Positions 8,306-16,664 of a stretch of 64,000 nt of DNA are shown piece by piece. This DNA comes from Micromonospora inaquosa (GTDB lineage Bacteria; Actinomycetota; Actinomycetes; Mycobacteriales; Micromonosporaceae): the NCBI RefSeq assembly GCF_003857055.1, contig NZ_QGSZ01000187.1:20131-84130 (forward strand). Direction: 5' to 3'. The position numbers and the translations under genes are program-made. Below the pieces are notes generated by a model. The model saw only the letters and a program-made list of their open reading frames with translations. It ran no database searches and was not told the DNA's origin. Position 1 is the stretch's first letter, and every line of letters begins with the position of its first letter.

Positions 8306-8395
8306 GTGTCGCGGATGGTGGATGCGTACCTCTACAGGGCATTCCCGAAAATCGGCATTCCCTCATTTTTGAAGAGCTCGGCAGTTCTGGAATAA
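8306..8395 (+). CDS. Possible 29-residue small protein
   Basis: A GTG at 8306 follows AAGAAGGAG (8292-8300) by 5 nt and opens a frame of 29 codons ending in TAA (VSRMVDAYLYRAFPKIGIPS...). It sits in the 293-nt gap between a luciferase-like gene and an ECF sigma gene, below a possible ECF promoter. No family is recognised. The evidence is the ribosome site and position only; it could be chance. The rest of the gap, 8396-8538, is AT-richer and probably holds the sigma gene promoter. Confidence 0.25.
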   Translation: MSRMVDAYLYRAFPKIGIPSFLKSSAVLE

Positions 8396-8538
8396 ATTGC
8401 TTGATAGCGCGCTGTCCGGGCTGCCGGACCCTGTGGTGTCGATCACTCAGAGCGAAGTAACCAGCAATTAAGTGGATTTACACTCGCACCTCCTAGGCTT
8501 GCCCCCGGATCTGCCGGAATAGCTACGGGGGATGAATC

Positions 8539-9132
8539 ATGACCACTGGTACTGCGCTCAGCAGCGTCGACCCAGACACACCTGCGGGCTTCCCCGGCGA
8601 CGCCCAGTCGCCGGGGTCCCGCGCCGAGTTCTTCATCAAGGAAATCCACGGCAACAATGGCCGAGCTCTGCTGCGTTTCCTGCGGGGCCTGGTGTCTGCG
8701 GACGCGGCCCACACCGCTGAGGACCTGGTACAGGAGACCATGCTGCGCGCCTGGCGCAACCTCGACGCGGTGCCTACCGAGCCCAATTCGCAACGTCGCT
8801 GGCTGTTTACCGTGGCACGTCGATTGGCCATCGACGCATACCGGAAACGACAGTCGCGACCGGCGGAGATCAGCCTTGTCGACACCGACCCCGTCGGCTT
8901 GGGAAACGAAGCTGCCGAAGCGGTGATCGCCAAGCTGACGCTGCAGCAGGCCATCACCCGGCTCAGTCCGGCCCACCGGTCCGTCCTCGTCGAGTTGCAC
9001 GTGAAGGGCAACTCGCTGGAGGCGACCGCCGCGCAGCTCGGCGTTCCTGTCGGCACCGTGAAGTCGCGTTCGCATTACGCCATGAAGTTCCTGCGGGACG
9101 TCCTGGACGGGGCTGAGCCAACCGGCCGGTGA
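8539..9132 (+). CDS. ECF RNA polymerase sigma factor
   Basis: A 197-residue group 4 sigma-70 factor with only regions 2 and 4. Region 2 shows AEDLVQETMLRAWRN and the -10-binding helix RRWLFTVARRLAIDAYRK; region 4 shows the helix-turn-helix LEATAAQLGVPVGTVKSRSHYAMKFL. An N-terminal extension of ~28 residues precedes region 2. The start ATG 8539 is preceded by GGGGGATGAATC. No anti-sigma gene is adjacent, so its control is unknown. Its neighbours are redox enzymes and a SARP-thioesterase fusion gene, which converges with it. Confidence 0.9.
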   Translation: MTTGTALSSVDPDTPAGFPGDAQSPGSRAEFFIKEIHGNNGRALLRFLRGLVSADAAHTAEDLVQETMLRAWRNLDAVPTEPNSQRRWLFTVARRLAIDAYRKRQSRPAEISLVDTDPVGLGNEAAEAVIAKLTLQQAITRLSPAHRSVLVELHVKGNSLEATAAQLGVPVGTVKSRSHYAMKFLRDVLDGAEPTGR

Positions 9133-9186
9133 TCGGAGAGCCGACCTCGCCGCCATCACTTTCCGTTCATGGCACGGCCGCGCCGG

Positions 9187-10551
9187 TCAGGACAGTTGCT
9201 CGGTCTCCGACGGACTGGCGAGGCCCACGACGGCCAGGTCCCGCAGGAAGTCCGCCCAAATGTCGGCGGCATTGTCGACCAACCGTCGCGATGCGATTTC
9301 CATCAGACCGGTAACGGCGGTCACCACCGCGACCAGTTCACCGTCGGAGCGCCGGATCACCGACTGGACGAGCCGGACGATCTTTGGAGACGGGTATTCG
9401 AAACGGGTGACGACATCGATCTCATCACCGAAAACCAACTCACGCATGTATTTGATGGATACGTCGAGTTCCACAGGCCCCAGGCCAGCTGACGCCAACT
9501 CCTTGACTGACAGACCGGCGTCGGCGAGCGCCGCCCACCGAGCTTGGACGGAGTAGTCGAGGTACCTCGAGCTACGGACATGCCCGGTGGGACCGACATC
9601 GTCGGCGCTGACCGTAATTGGCGTGGTATGAGTGACGCCGTCATAATGAGACTGCGAAATATGCTCGGGCGAAGCAGTCACACTGCGCGCGTCGCAACTT
9701 TCACAGCCCGCCTCGCGCCCCGGCTTGGTGTTTTGCTGGCGCCTTTCCTTCTCTTGCGCGCCATCCGTGCCCGAACTCTGGAGGATTTGACGATAGGCCG
9801 CGCGGAGTTCGGCGCCGGGGTCGATCCCCAACTCCTCCGTGAGCTTGCGACGCAGCGAGTGATAGACGGCGATCGCATCAGCTTGCTGACCGGCGGCAGA
9901 CAGGATCAGCATCAGCTTGGCCTGCAGTGCCTCATCATATTGATAGGAGGTCGCCATGCATCTCAGTGCACGGAGCATGGAGCGACCGCCGTCCGAGCTC
10001 AGCGAGAGGTCGGCTGCCTCACCCGCGATCCTGGCGCATTCGTGGTCAATCGCGTCGAACGCGTCAGACTGCTCTGCCAGCAGATCTGAAGCGCCCGCGC
10101 ACGGTCCTCGCCAGAGCTCCAGGGCTTCGGAATAGACTGCCATCGCCGCATCCGGTTGCCGCACGTTGACCGCCGCCCGCGCCTCCAGTGCGAGCCTTCG
10201 GAAGAGCAGCAGATCCAGACTTTTCTCGTCCGTTACGAGGCGATAGCCAGCGGCATTGGAAACGAGCAGACAGCTTCTCGTCCGAGGACCGAGAGTCGGC
10301 TCGACAAGACGGCGCAGATTGCCCACATAACGATGCACAATGTTGACAGCGCTCGTTGGCGGCTGGCTCCCCCACAACATCGAGACTATTTCGCCGGTGC
10401 CCACAGGTTCACCGGCGCGAGCAAGAAGAAGCGCCAGGATCAGCCGCTGCTGGCGAGGGCCAAGATCTAGCTCCTGACCGTGGCGCCGAACCCGGATCGG
10501 ACCGAGCACCTCGAACTGCAAGGCCGGAGATCCGCCAGCGTCGTTAGTCAC
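9187..10551 (-). CDS. SARP regulator fused to a hot-dog thioesterase domain
   Basis: This 454-residue protein starts as a Streptomyces antibiotic regulatory protein: an OmpR-like winged helix (about 10-100, LGPRQQRLILALLLARAGEP) and a bacterial transcriptional activation domain (about 105-255, ending GIDPGAELRAAYRQIL). After a polar linker (256-305) comes a complete hot-dog thioesterase domain (306-454; GHVRSSRYLDYSVQARW, GPVELDVSIKYMRELVFGDE). By eye this domain is about 60% identical to the free thioesterase at 11028-11465. The junction is in frame with no start codon at the domain boundary, so the fusion looks genuine. SARPs activate natural-product genes; an acyl-CoA or acyl-ACP-binding domain could make this one metabolite-responsive. 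The start is GTG, with a weak ribosome site. Confidence 0.85.
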   Translation of the reverse strand: MTNDAGGSPALQFEVLGPIRVRRHGQELDLGPRQQRLILALLLARAGEPVGTGEIVSMLWGSQPPTSAVNIVHRYVGNLRRLVEPTLGPRTRSCLLVSNAAGYRLVTDEKSLDLLLFRRLALEARAAVNVRQPDAAMAVYSEALELWRGPCAGASDLLAEQSDAFDAIDHECARIAGEAADLSLSSDGGRSMLRALRCMATSYQYDEALQAKLMLILSAAGQQADAIAVYHSLRRKLTEELGIDPGAELRAAYRQILQSSGTDGAQEKERRQQNTKPGREAGCESCDARSVTASPEHISQSHYDGVTHTTPITVSADDVGPTGHVRSSRYLDYSVQARWAALADAGLSVKELASAGLGPVELDVSIKYMRELVFGDEIDVVTRFEYPSPKIVRLVQSVIRRSDGELVAVVTAVTGLMEIASRRLVDNAADIWADFLRDLAVVGLASPSETEQLS

Positions 10552-11027
10552 GGGTAAGCCTTTCCGCCGTGAACACAGTGCTATGGAGAAATTTCATCCA
10601 GAATTCGACCCGGGGCACTGTCCCATCCACAAATTTCAGTTCTATGGCCTGGTCGGCCGGGTCAGGCCAACCATACCCGCGCACCGAACGTGGACAGTCT
10701 ACCGGCAACCCTCGCCAACTCGGCCAGTAACGACAGCGTTCCGTTGAGTACGCAACCGGGACCTATCCGCACGACGACAATGAACCACCGCCCGTCCGCC
10801 CACCGATCTTTCGACTTCAGCCATGACGATTGCCGCAGCCTCAATCACACGTATGTGACGCGACCGAAACTCGCCGAGACGACGGCGGCCGCGACGGCCC
10901 GGTCCGGGCCGCGTCACCAGCTGGGCTCCAGGCCACGCCGCCGGCTGGGCGGGTCCACTGAACCTTGGCACCTCGGGCTCGTCGGTACAGGTCAGAGGCT
11001 CCACACGACGCTACAACGGAGACGGCC
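10552..11027. other. 476-nt divergent region between SARP-thioesterase and free thioesterase genes
   Basis: No supportable gene is present. It should hold both divergent promoters. TGAACC at 10959 with CGTCG at 10980 is a possible ECF promoter for the thioesterase gene. I looked for SARP-type direct repeats and saw none that were clear. Confidence 0.5.
10959..10984 (+). promoter_or_regulatory. TGAACCTT-N13-CGTCG element upstream of the free thioesterase
   Basis: TGAACC (10959-10964) and CGTCG (10980-10984) have the same 15-nt gap and following TT as the element at 8263-8288. It lies about 45 nt upstream of the ATG at 11028. Confidence 0.35.
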
Positions 11028-11465
11028 ATGCACTCGACGCACATCATCATCCGCAGCGACGACATCGATTCGAACGGGCACGTTCGTGGATCCCAGTACC
11101 TCAACTACGCCGTACACGCCCGTTGGATCGCGCTCGCCCAGGCAGGGCTGTCGGTCGAGCAGCTTGCCGCGGCGGGTTTCGGCCCGGTAGAGCTGGATGT
11201 TTCCATCAAATACCGACGCGAACTCATGCTCGGCGACGAGATCGACGTCGAAACGCGATTCGAGTACCCGTCACCGAAGTTCGTCAGAGTCATTCAGTCA
11301 ACCGTCCGCCGCTCCGACGGCGCCCTGGCCGCCGAGGTCACCAGCCTGACCGGCTTGATGAATCTCACCGAACGCAAACTGGTCGACAACGGTGTTGTCG
11401 TCTGGCGCCAGTTCCTCCGCCGACCGTCGGTCGTCGACCTCCCGCCCGTCGATGATCGGAGCTGA
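11028..11465 (+). CDS. Hot-dog fold acyl-CoA/acyl-ACP thioesterase
   Basis: A 145-residue single-domain thioesterase of the 4-hydroxybenzoyl-CoA/YbgC-like type. The N-terminal segment RSDDIDSNGHVRGSQYLNYA matches the D-x-x-G-H-V-x-x-x-x-Y active-site region of the family. It should hydrolyse a CoA or carrier-protein thioester in the cytoplasm. The ATG at 11028 is preceded by CGGAG; an in-frame upstream start at 10965 has no family support. It is the close paralogue of the thioesterase domain fused to the divergent SARP, so a duplication, then fusion, is the likely history. Confidence 0.87.
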   Translation: MHSTHIIIRSDDIDSNGHVRGSQYLNYAVHARWIALAQAGLSVEQLAAAGFGPVELDVSIKYRRELMLGDEIDVETRFEYPSPKFVRVIQSTVRRSDGALAAEVTSLTGLMNLTERKLVDNGVVVWRQFLRRPSVVDLPPVDDRS

Positions 11466-11934
11466 ACTCGTCCTCGGCGACGAGGAGTCCGCAAGTCGCC
11501 TCGAAGAGACACTCGCTCCCCCGCTGCGGAACGGCGGCTCTTTGAGGCCCAACCGAAGGCAGCGACGGCAGTAATTCAGGTCACGAAGCCGACGATCTCA
11601 CCGCGGATCGACCGTTCGTAGGCCTTCCGTTGCGCAAAGCGACAGTACCGACGAGTACGTCGATGATTCGATTCGGAAGCCGCAGAGAACAGCGGTGACC
11701 GCCGATTGATGGCACACGTCTTCGCAGTTCAGACACCTTGACATCGCAGCCGGAGTCTCTGCACACCACAGTGCGAAAAGCAACTTGGCCGGGCGTGGGG
11801 CAGTGTCGGCGTCATCAACCAGTCGGTGAACGACCCCCGGTTCGCCCCGTCTTCAATGGCATGAGACCGAGTTCAATTCTGAACGTGCCGACTGTGGCAC
11901 CCACCCGGGAACCCCGTCCTGGAAGGGCCCGACG
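11466..11934. other. 469-nt intergenic region, nothing recognised
   Basis: Only short overlapping frames without ribosome sites or family motifs occur here. The last bases give the ribosome site GGAAGGG (11921) for the MMPL gene. Confidence 0.5.
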
Positions 11935-14082
11935 GTGAATCGAACGCTGCACTGGATCGGGACGCTCTGCGCGGCCCGTCCCTGGTTGACCCTTTCCGCC
12001 TGGTTCGTGACCCTGGCGCTGGCACTTGGGCTGGCGGCCGCCGCTGGCGGCACACCGCGCGACGACTACGACGTACCCGGCACCTCATCGCAGGCCGGCA
12101 CAGACCTCCTCCGTGAGCGGTTCCCGGGTCTGTCCGGCACCGAGGCGCGGGTGGTGGTGCACGACCCGGACGGCGGCCAGCTTGATGGGGCGTTGCTCGC
12201 CCGGGTGGTCGCAGCGCTGGGTGCCGTGGACCGGGTCGGTCTGGCCGGCCCCGCGCAGGTCTCCTCCGATCAGGACAGTGCGATCATCGATGTCCGTTAC
12301 ACAGCGCCGGTGACCGACCTCGATGACGACGCCGTGGACCAGCTGCGTGCCGCAACCGGGCCGGCCCGGGACGCGGGCCTTCAGGTGGAGTACGCGGGCC
12401 AGGTGCCGGAGGGCGACAAGCCCACAAGTCACACGGGTGAACTGATTGGCGTGCTGGTCGCGCTCGTCATTCTGATCATCGCCTTCGGCTCGCTGGTGGC
12501 GGCCGGGCTGCCGATCATCTCCGCGCTGATCGGGCTCGGCATCGGCACGTCGGGAATCCTGCTGCTATCCGCACTCACCGACATCGGCACCACCGCGCCG
12601 ACCGCCGCCGCGATGGTCGGTCTGGGTGTCGGTATCGACTACGCCCTGCTGCTGGTGACCCGGCACGTGGAGGGGCTGCGTGCCGGGCTGGAACCACGCG
12701 CTGCGGCAGCCCGGGCCACCGCGACCGCCGGTCGGTCAATCCTGGTAGCCGGCGCGGTGGTGTTGCTGTCCCTGTTCGGGCTGGTCTTCTCCGGCCTCGC
12801 CGCGTACCGGACGTACGGGTACGCCACGGCCATCGTCGTGGCGACAGTGATGACGGCGGCGGTCACGCTGGTACCGGCGCTGTGCGCGATCAGCGGGCGG
12901 CGGATCATCGGTCGTCGTCGGCCCCCCAGCACCGCGTCGCAGCGGCCGCCGGTGACCGCCCGCTGGGCGGCACGGGTGGGCCGGCGTCCCGCGGGGTGGG
13001 CCCTGCTCGCCCTCGCGGCCCTGCTGCTGCTCGGCGCGCCCGCGCTGACCATGCGGACCTGGCCGCAGGACGCGGGCAGCCAACCCACCGAGAACACGGT
13101 CCGGCGGGCGTACGACCTCATCGCCGCCGAATTCGGTCCTGGCGCGTACGCCCCGCTCGTGGTGGCCGTGGATCTGGCCGCGGTGCCGCAGGAGTCCGTA
13201 CCGGCGTTGCGGAACCAGATCGCGGCCGTGCCCGGGGTAGCGACGGTCTCGGAGACGATGGTGGCACCCGACGCCACGGCAGCCGTGCTGACCGTGCAGT
13301 TGGCGTTCGGCCCGCAGGACGAGCGCTCCGGTGAGTTGGTGAACCAACTCCGCGACGATGTGTTGCCGGCGGGTGCGGAGATCACCGGGGTCACCGCGGT
13401 CTTCGTCGACATCGCCGACCTGCTGGCCGAGCGGCTGTGGCTGGTGGTCGTTGTGGTGGTCGGTCTGTCTCTGATCCTGCTGACCGTCGTGTTCCGCAGC
13501 ATCCTGGTGCCGATCAAGGCCGCGCTGGTCAACCTGCTCAGCGTCGCAGCCGCGTACGGCGTGCTGACCATGGTCTTCCAGTGGGGCTGGGGCAGCCAAC
13601 TGCTCGGGGTGGACCATCCGGTACCGGTCTCGACCTGGGTTCCGCTGCTGCTCTTCGCTGTCCTGTTCGGGCTCTCCATGGATTACGAGGTCTTCCTGCT
13701 GTCCCGGATCAGGGAAGAGTGGCTGGCCACCGGGGATCCGTTCCAGAGCGTGGTGCGTGGCCTGGCCGCCACCGCTCGGACCATCACCGCCGCGGCGCTG
13801 ATCATGGTGGTGGTGTTCGCCGGATTCGTGACGAACGCCGACATCGTCACGAAGATGATCGGCCTCGGGCTGGCCACCGCGGTCGCCCTCGACGCCACGA
13901 TCGTCAGGCTGGTCCTGGTGCCGGCGACCATGATGCTCTTCGGCCGTTCCAACTGGTGGCTACCGACGTGGCTGGACCGGATCCTGCCGACCCTTGGCCG
14001 GGGACACGCCATGCCCGATGCGCTGACCGACGACTGTGACACGAACGAGGGCCGTCCGGCGGAGCCGGTCAGCGCCCTCTGA
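11935..14082 (+). CDS. MMPL-family (RND-type) membrane transporter
   Basis: The 715-residue protein has the MMPL layout: one N-terminal membrane helix, an extracytoplasmic loop (about 35-165), five helices, a second loop (about 380-490) and five to six helices to the end. Characteristic segments are MVGLGVGIDYALLLVTRHVE near residue 230 and VLFGLSMDYEVFLLSRIREE near residue 580, both with the membrane Asp-Tyr pair thought to carry protons. Such proteins export lipids or hydrophobic metabolites, or give drug resistance. Its place among redox enzymes and thioesterases fits export of a local product, but the substrate is unknown. The start is GTG 11935 after GGAAGGG. Confidence 0.88.
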   Translation: MNRTLHWIGTLCAARPWLTLSAWFVTLALALGLAAAAGGTPRDDYDVPGTSSQAGTDLLRERFPGLSGTEARVVVHDPDGGQLDGALLARVVAALGAVDRVGLAGPAQVSSDQDSAIIDVRYTAPVTDLDDDAVDQLRAATGPARDAGLQVEYAGQVPEGDKPTSHTGELIGVLVALVILIIAFGSLVAAGLPIISALIGLGIGTSGILLLSALTDIGTTAPTAAAMVGLGVGIDYALLLVTRHVEGLRAGLEPRAAAARATATAGRSILVAGAVVLLSLFGLVFSGLAAYRTYGYATAIVVATVMTAAVTLVPALCAISGRRIIGRRRPPSTASQRPPVTARWAARVGRRPAGWALLALAALLLLGAPALTMRTWPQDAGSQPTENTVRRAYDLIAAEFGPGAYAPLVVAVDLAAVPQESVPALRNQIAAVPGVATVSETMVAPDATAAVLTVQLAFGPQDERSGELVNQLRDDVLPAGAEITGVTAVFVDIADLLAERLWLVVVVVVGLSLILLTVVFRSILVPIKAALVNLLSVAAAYGVLTMVFQWGWGSQLLGVDHPVPVSTWVPLLLFAVLFGLSMDYEVFLLSRIREEWLATGDPFQSVVRGLAATARTITAAALIMVVVFAGFVTNADIVTKMIGLGLATAVALDATIVRLVLVPATMMLFGRSNWWLPTWLDRILPTLGRGHAMPDALTDDCDTNEGRPAEPVSAL

Positions 14083-14408
14083 TCCGCGCGGCAGCACCGG
14101 CCTGCGGCACTGCCTCCAGCCGGTGCTGCCGTCTTCGAATGCGGCAGCGCATCCTGCTCGGCCACTCGGCACCATCTCAGCATTTCCGCATCACTGACAG
14201 AACCGAAATCCACGCAGTCGAACTCCAAATGAGGACACCATGGCCGACAACGATGAGAGCCCATGCCATCGGCTCTGACCTGGCATTTTTCAACTAACGT
14301 CGCCGGTGTGAGGCGTGACACGAGATAGCCGGACATTCGAACTTGGCCGCGCATGACCGCGTCTGCTGAATCGGATGCTCGCTCCCAATCTCACGAAGGG
14401 CTATCTTG
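14083..14408. other. 326-nt intergenic region with a terminator at its left end
   Basis: Apart from the hairpin at 14089-14131, no gene is supported. The right end is AT-richer and should carry the promoter of the FAD oxidase gene at 14409. Confidence 0.5.
14089..14131 (+). terminator. Hairpin terminator after the MMPL gene
   Basis: CGGCAGCACCGGC (14089-14101) pairs perfectly with GCCGGTGCTGCCG (14119-14131), a 13-bp stem with a 17-nt loop followed by TCTT, starting 7 nt after the stop codon. Confidence 0.7.
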
Positions 14409-15821
14409 ATGAACCCCAGCCAGAATTCACCCCAGGGTGGCTCTGCGATCAACGCGGATGCGGCAGCACGCCTCGCCGCCCAGACGGTTGGACCAGTGTT
14501 CCTTCCGGACGACGACGGGTATGACGCCGAGTGCGCGTCGTACAACCTCGCCGTCCCGCAGCGGCCGGCGCTCGTGGTAGGCGCCGAGGGTGTGGGCGAC
14601 GTCCAGGCTGCCATCCGATTCGCAGCCGAGCAGGGCCTGCCGGTCGCGGTGCTGGCCACCGGTCACTCCGCGCCTTCCTCGGCCGGGACGGTCCTGATCA
14701 ACACCCGGCGGATGGACGCGGTCACCATCGACGTCGAGGCGCGTACCGCCCGGGTTGAGGCCGGTGTCCGATGGCGGCAGGTCGTCGAGGCCGCCGGCAA
14801 GCACGGCCTGGCCCCGTTGAACGGCGCGGCGCCCACCGTCGGGGTGGTCGGCTACACCCTGGGCGGCGGGTTGAGCCCGATCGGCCGGACCTTCGGCTTC
14901 GCCGCCGACCAGGTACGCCGGATCGAGTTGGTCACTGCTGACGGTCAGCTGCGCGTGGCGACCGCCACCGACGAGCCGGGTCTGTTCTGGGCCTTGCGGG
15001 GTGGCAAGGGCTCCCCCGTCGGTGTGGTGACCGCCATGGAGTTCAACCTCTTCCCGGTCAGCCACATCTACGGCGGCGGCCTCTTCTTCACCGGTGACCG
15101 GGCGTCCGAGGTGCTCACCGCGTGGGGCCGGTGGACCGCCAGTGTGCCGGACGAGATGAACTCGTCCATCGCGTTGCTCCAGCTGCCGCCCCTTCCCGAG
15201 GTGCCGGAGCCGCTGCGCGGCGGGATGGTGGTACACGTACGGATCGCCTACGTCGGGTCTGCTGAGGAAGGGGAGCGACTGGTCGCACCGCTGCGGGCCA
15301 TCGCCCCGACACTGATCGACTCGGTCACCGAGATGCCGTACACCGCGATCGCCTCGATCCACGCCGACCCGCCGAACCCGATCCCGGTCCAGGACAGGTC
15401 GGGACTGTTGTCCGAGTTCACCCCGGAACTTGTCGATGCCATCGTCGCGCACGCCGGCCCCGACGCGGGCAGCCCGCTGGCCATCTTCGAGCTTCGGCTC
15501 CTCGGCGGTGCGCTGGAGCGCCGGCCCTACTCCGGCAACGCCACCGACCTGCAGGGTGCCGCCTTCACCTGTTACGCCGTCGGGATCGGTGGGCCTGACC
15601 AGGCCGAGGCGATCCAGGCTCACCTGGGCCGCGTCTTCGAGGGCATCCGGCCGTGGAGCACCGGCCGCCAGTTCCTGAACTTCCTGACCGCCGCCGAAGC
15701 CACCCCGAAGGCGGTCGCCGAGGCGTACCTGCCGGAGACGTACGGGCGACTGGCCGAGATCAAGGCCAGCTACGACCCGACGAACATTTTCGGGGGCACC
15801 CCGGGTATCGCTCCCGCCTGA
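14409..15821 (+). CDS. FAD-dependent oxidase, BBE/PCMH family
   Basis: A 470-residue cytoplasmic flavoenzyme with an N-terminal PCMH FAD-binding domain and a C-terminal BBE tail (KASYDPTNIFGGTPGI). His86 in VLATGHSAPSS is the predicted covalent FAD ligand. The second attachment position lacks Cys (GRTFGFAADQV), so FAD is singly attached. It is a second member of the same family as the C-terminal half of the protein at 5478-7340. The ATG at 14409 is chosen over the adjacent TTG; GAAGGG precedes it. The likely role is oxidation of a small alcohol, sugar or phenolic metabolite, substrate unknown. Confidence 0.87.
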   Translation: MNPSQNSPQGGSAINADAAARLAAQTVGPVFLPDDDGYDAECASYNLAVPQRPALVVGAEGVGDVQAAIRFAAEQGLPVAVLATGHSAPSSAGTVLINTRRMDAVTIDVEARTARVEAGVRWRQVVEAAGKHGLAPLNGAAPTVGVVGYTLGGGLSPIGRTFGFAADQVRRIELVTADGQLRVATATDEPGLFWALRGGKGSPVGVVTAMEFNLFPVSHIYGGGLFFTGDRASEVLTAWGRWTASVPDEMNSSIALLQLPPLPEVPEPLRGGMVVHVRIAYVGSAEEGERLVAPLRAIAPTLIDSVTEMPYTAIASIHADPPNPIPVQDRSGLLSEFTPELVDAIVAHAGPDAGSPLAIFELRLLGGALERRPYSGNATDLQGAAFTCYAVGIGGPDQAEAIQAHLGRVFEGIRPWSTGRQFLNFLTAAEATPKAVAEAYLPETYGRLAEIKASYDPTNIFGGTPGIAPA

Positions 15822-15827
15822 GCTCGG

Positions 15828-15859
15828 CCGTCGGCACAGGCACTCTCCTGTGCCGACGG
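15828..15859 (+). terminator. Hairpin terminator after FAD oxidase gene
   Basis: CCGTCGGCACAGG (15828-15840) and CCTGTGCCGACGG (15847-15859) form a perfect 13-bp stem with a 6-nt loop, 7 nt after the stop. Confidence 0.75.
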
Positions 15860-16000
15860 TCAGCCGTCAAGGAGCGAGGCACCTCACCGCCCACACCTTG
15901 CAACTGGCCTTCTCGCCCGGGATGAGAGCGGCCCCTCCAGCCCTCTCCGGCAGGACATCGTCGTCGGCGTGGCGTGCAGCGGCCGGCGGGCACGTGTGCG

Positions 16001-16531
16001 TCAGGAGGCGGCCTGTTCTGCCGGGGGTAGCACGCTGGTCACCGCGGCGCAGGGGTCCGTCCCCGGTGCGGCAGCGTGGATCGCCTCGGCGGTGCGCTCG
16101 GCGAGGTTGCGAAAGACGTCCCGCTGCTCCTCGGGCAGCCCGCCCAGCACGTGGTTCTCGGCATGGGCCACCCGACGTTCGGCGTCGGCGAGTGCTTGGC
16201 GCCCGCGTTCGGTGGCCACGATCCGGCGGGCGCGTCGGTCGCGTGGATCCAGCTGCCGCTCGATGAGCCCCGCGTTCTCCAGGTCATCTATGACATAGGT
16301 CAGGACGCTGCGGTCGATCACCAGGCGGGCCGCCAGCGCGCCCTGCGTCGGCACCTCTTCATGGACCACCACCGCCAGGATGTGGTAGCCGCGACTGCCA
16401 TGCGGCAGGTCCGTCAACGCCTCCTCGGCGTACTCCTGCCAGCGGCGCAGCACCATGCCCAGAGACCAGCCGAAGTTCGAACCGCGTCTGCGGTCGGCAG
16501 GCAGGTCGCATTGATCACCGGCAGCGAACAT
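16001..16531 (-). CDS. MarR-family transcriptional regulator
   Basis: A 176-residue winged-helix regulator. The core reads PTQGALAARLVIDRSVLTYVIDDLENAGLIERQ with the wing DPRDRRARRIVATERGRQAL, typical of MarR/EmrR repressors that release DNA on binding phenolic or drug-like ligands. The start is ATG 16531, with only a weak ribosome site; the reading frame stays open much further upstream, so a later or earlier start is possible. It is divergent from a luciferase-like oxidoreductase gene, and a palindrome between them is a likely operator. Confidence 0.85.
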   Translation of the reverse strand: MFAAGDQCDLPADRRRGSNFGWSLGMVLRRWQEYAEEALTDLPHGSRGYHILAVVVHEEVPTQGALAARLVIDRSVLTYVIDDLENAGLIERQLDPRDRRARRIVATERGRQALADAERRVAHAENHVLGGLPEEQRDVFRNLAERTAEAIHAAAPGTDPCAAVTSVLPPAEQAAS

Positions 16532-16588
16532 GCCCCAAGGATAACGGCCGAGCTGGCGAAACCATCGGGAATGAGTTGGTCGGCAAAC

Positions 16589-16602
16589 ATGTTGTCCAAC
16601 AT
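16589..16602. promoter_or_regulatory. Candidate MarR operator
   Basis: ATGTTGTCCAACAT is a palindrome with two 6-bp perfect arms, lying between the divergent MarR (start 16531) and luciferase-like (start 16665) genes. Confidence 0.55.
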
Positions 16603-16664
16603 AAGGTATGCCGCACAGATCATGCCCTGATCGCAGCCGGCACAGACCAGAGAGGAGGCCGACG

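Noticed and set aside
9187..10551. SARP-thioesterase explained as a sequencing frameshift joining two genes
   Set aside because: The linker is a continuous in-frame stretch of ~50 codons, and no start codon for a separate thioesterase lies at the boundary in that frame.
12639..13679. Long minus-strand reading frames opposite the MMPL gene
   Set aside because: They mirror the codon pattern of the real gene in very high-GC DNA, have no ribosome site and read as low-complexity Arg/Thr/Ser-rich protein.
14427..15623. 398-residue frame opposite the FAD oxidase gene
   Set aside because: It is an antisense shadow; the plus strand encodes a clear enzyme with covalent-flavin and BBE motifs.
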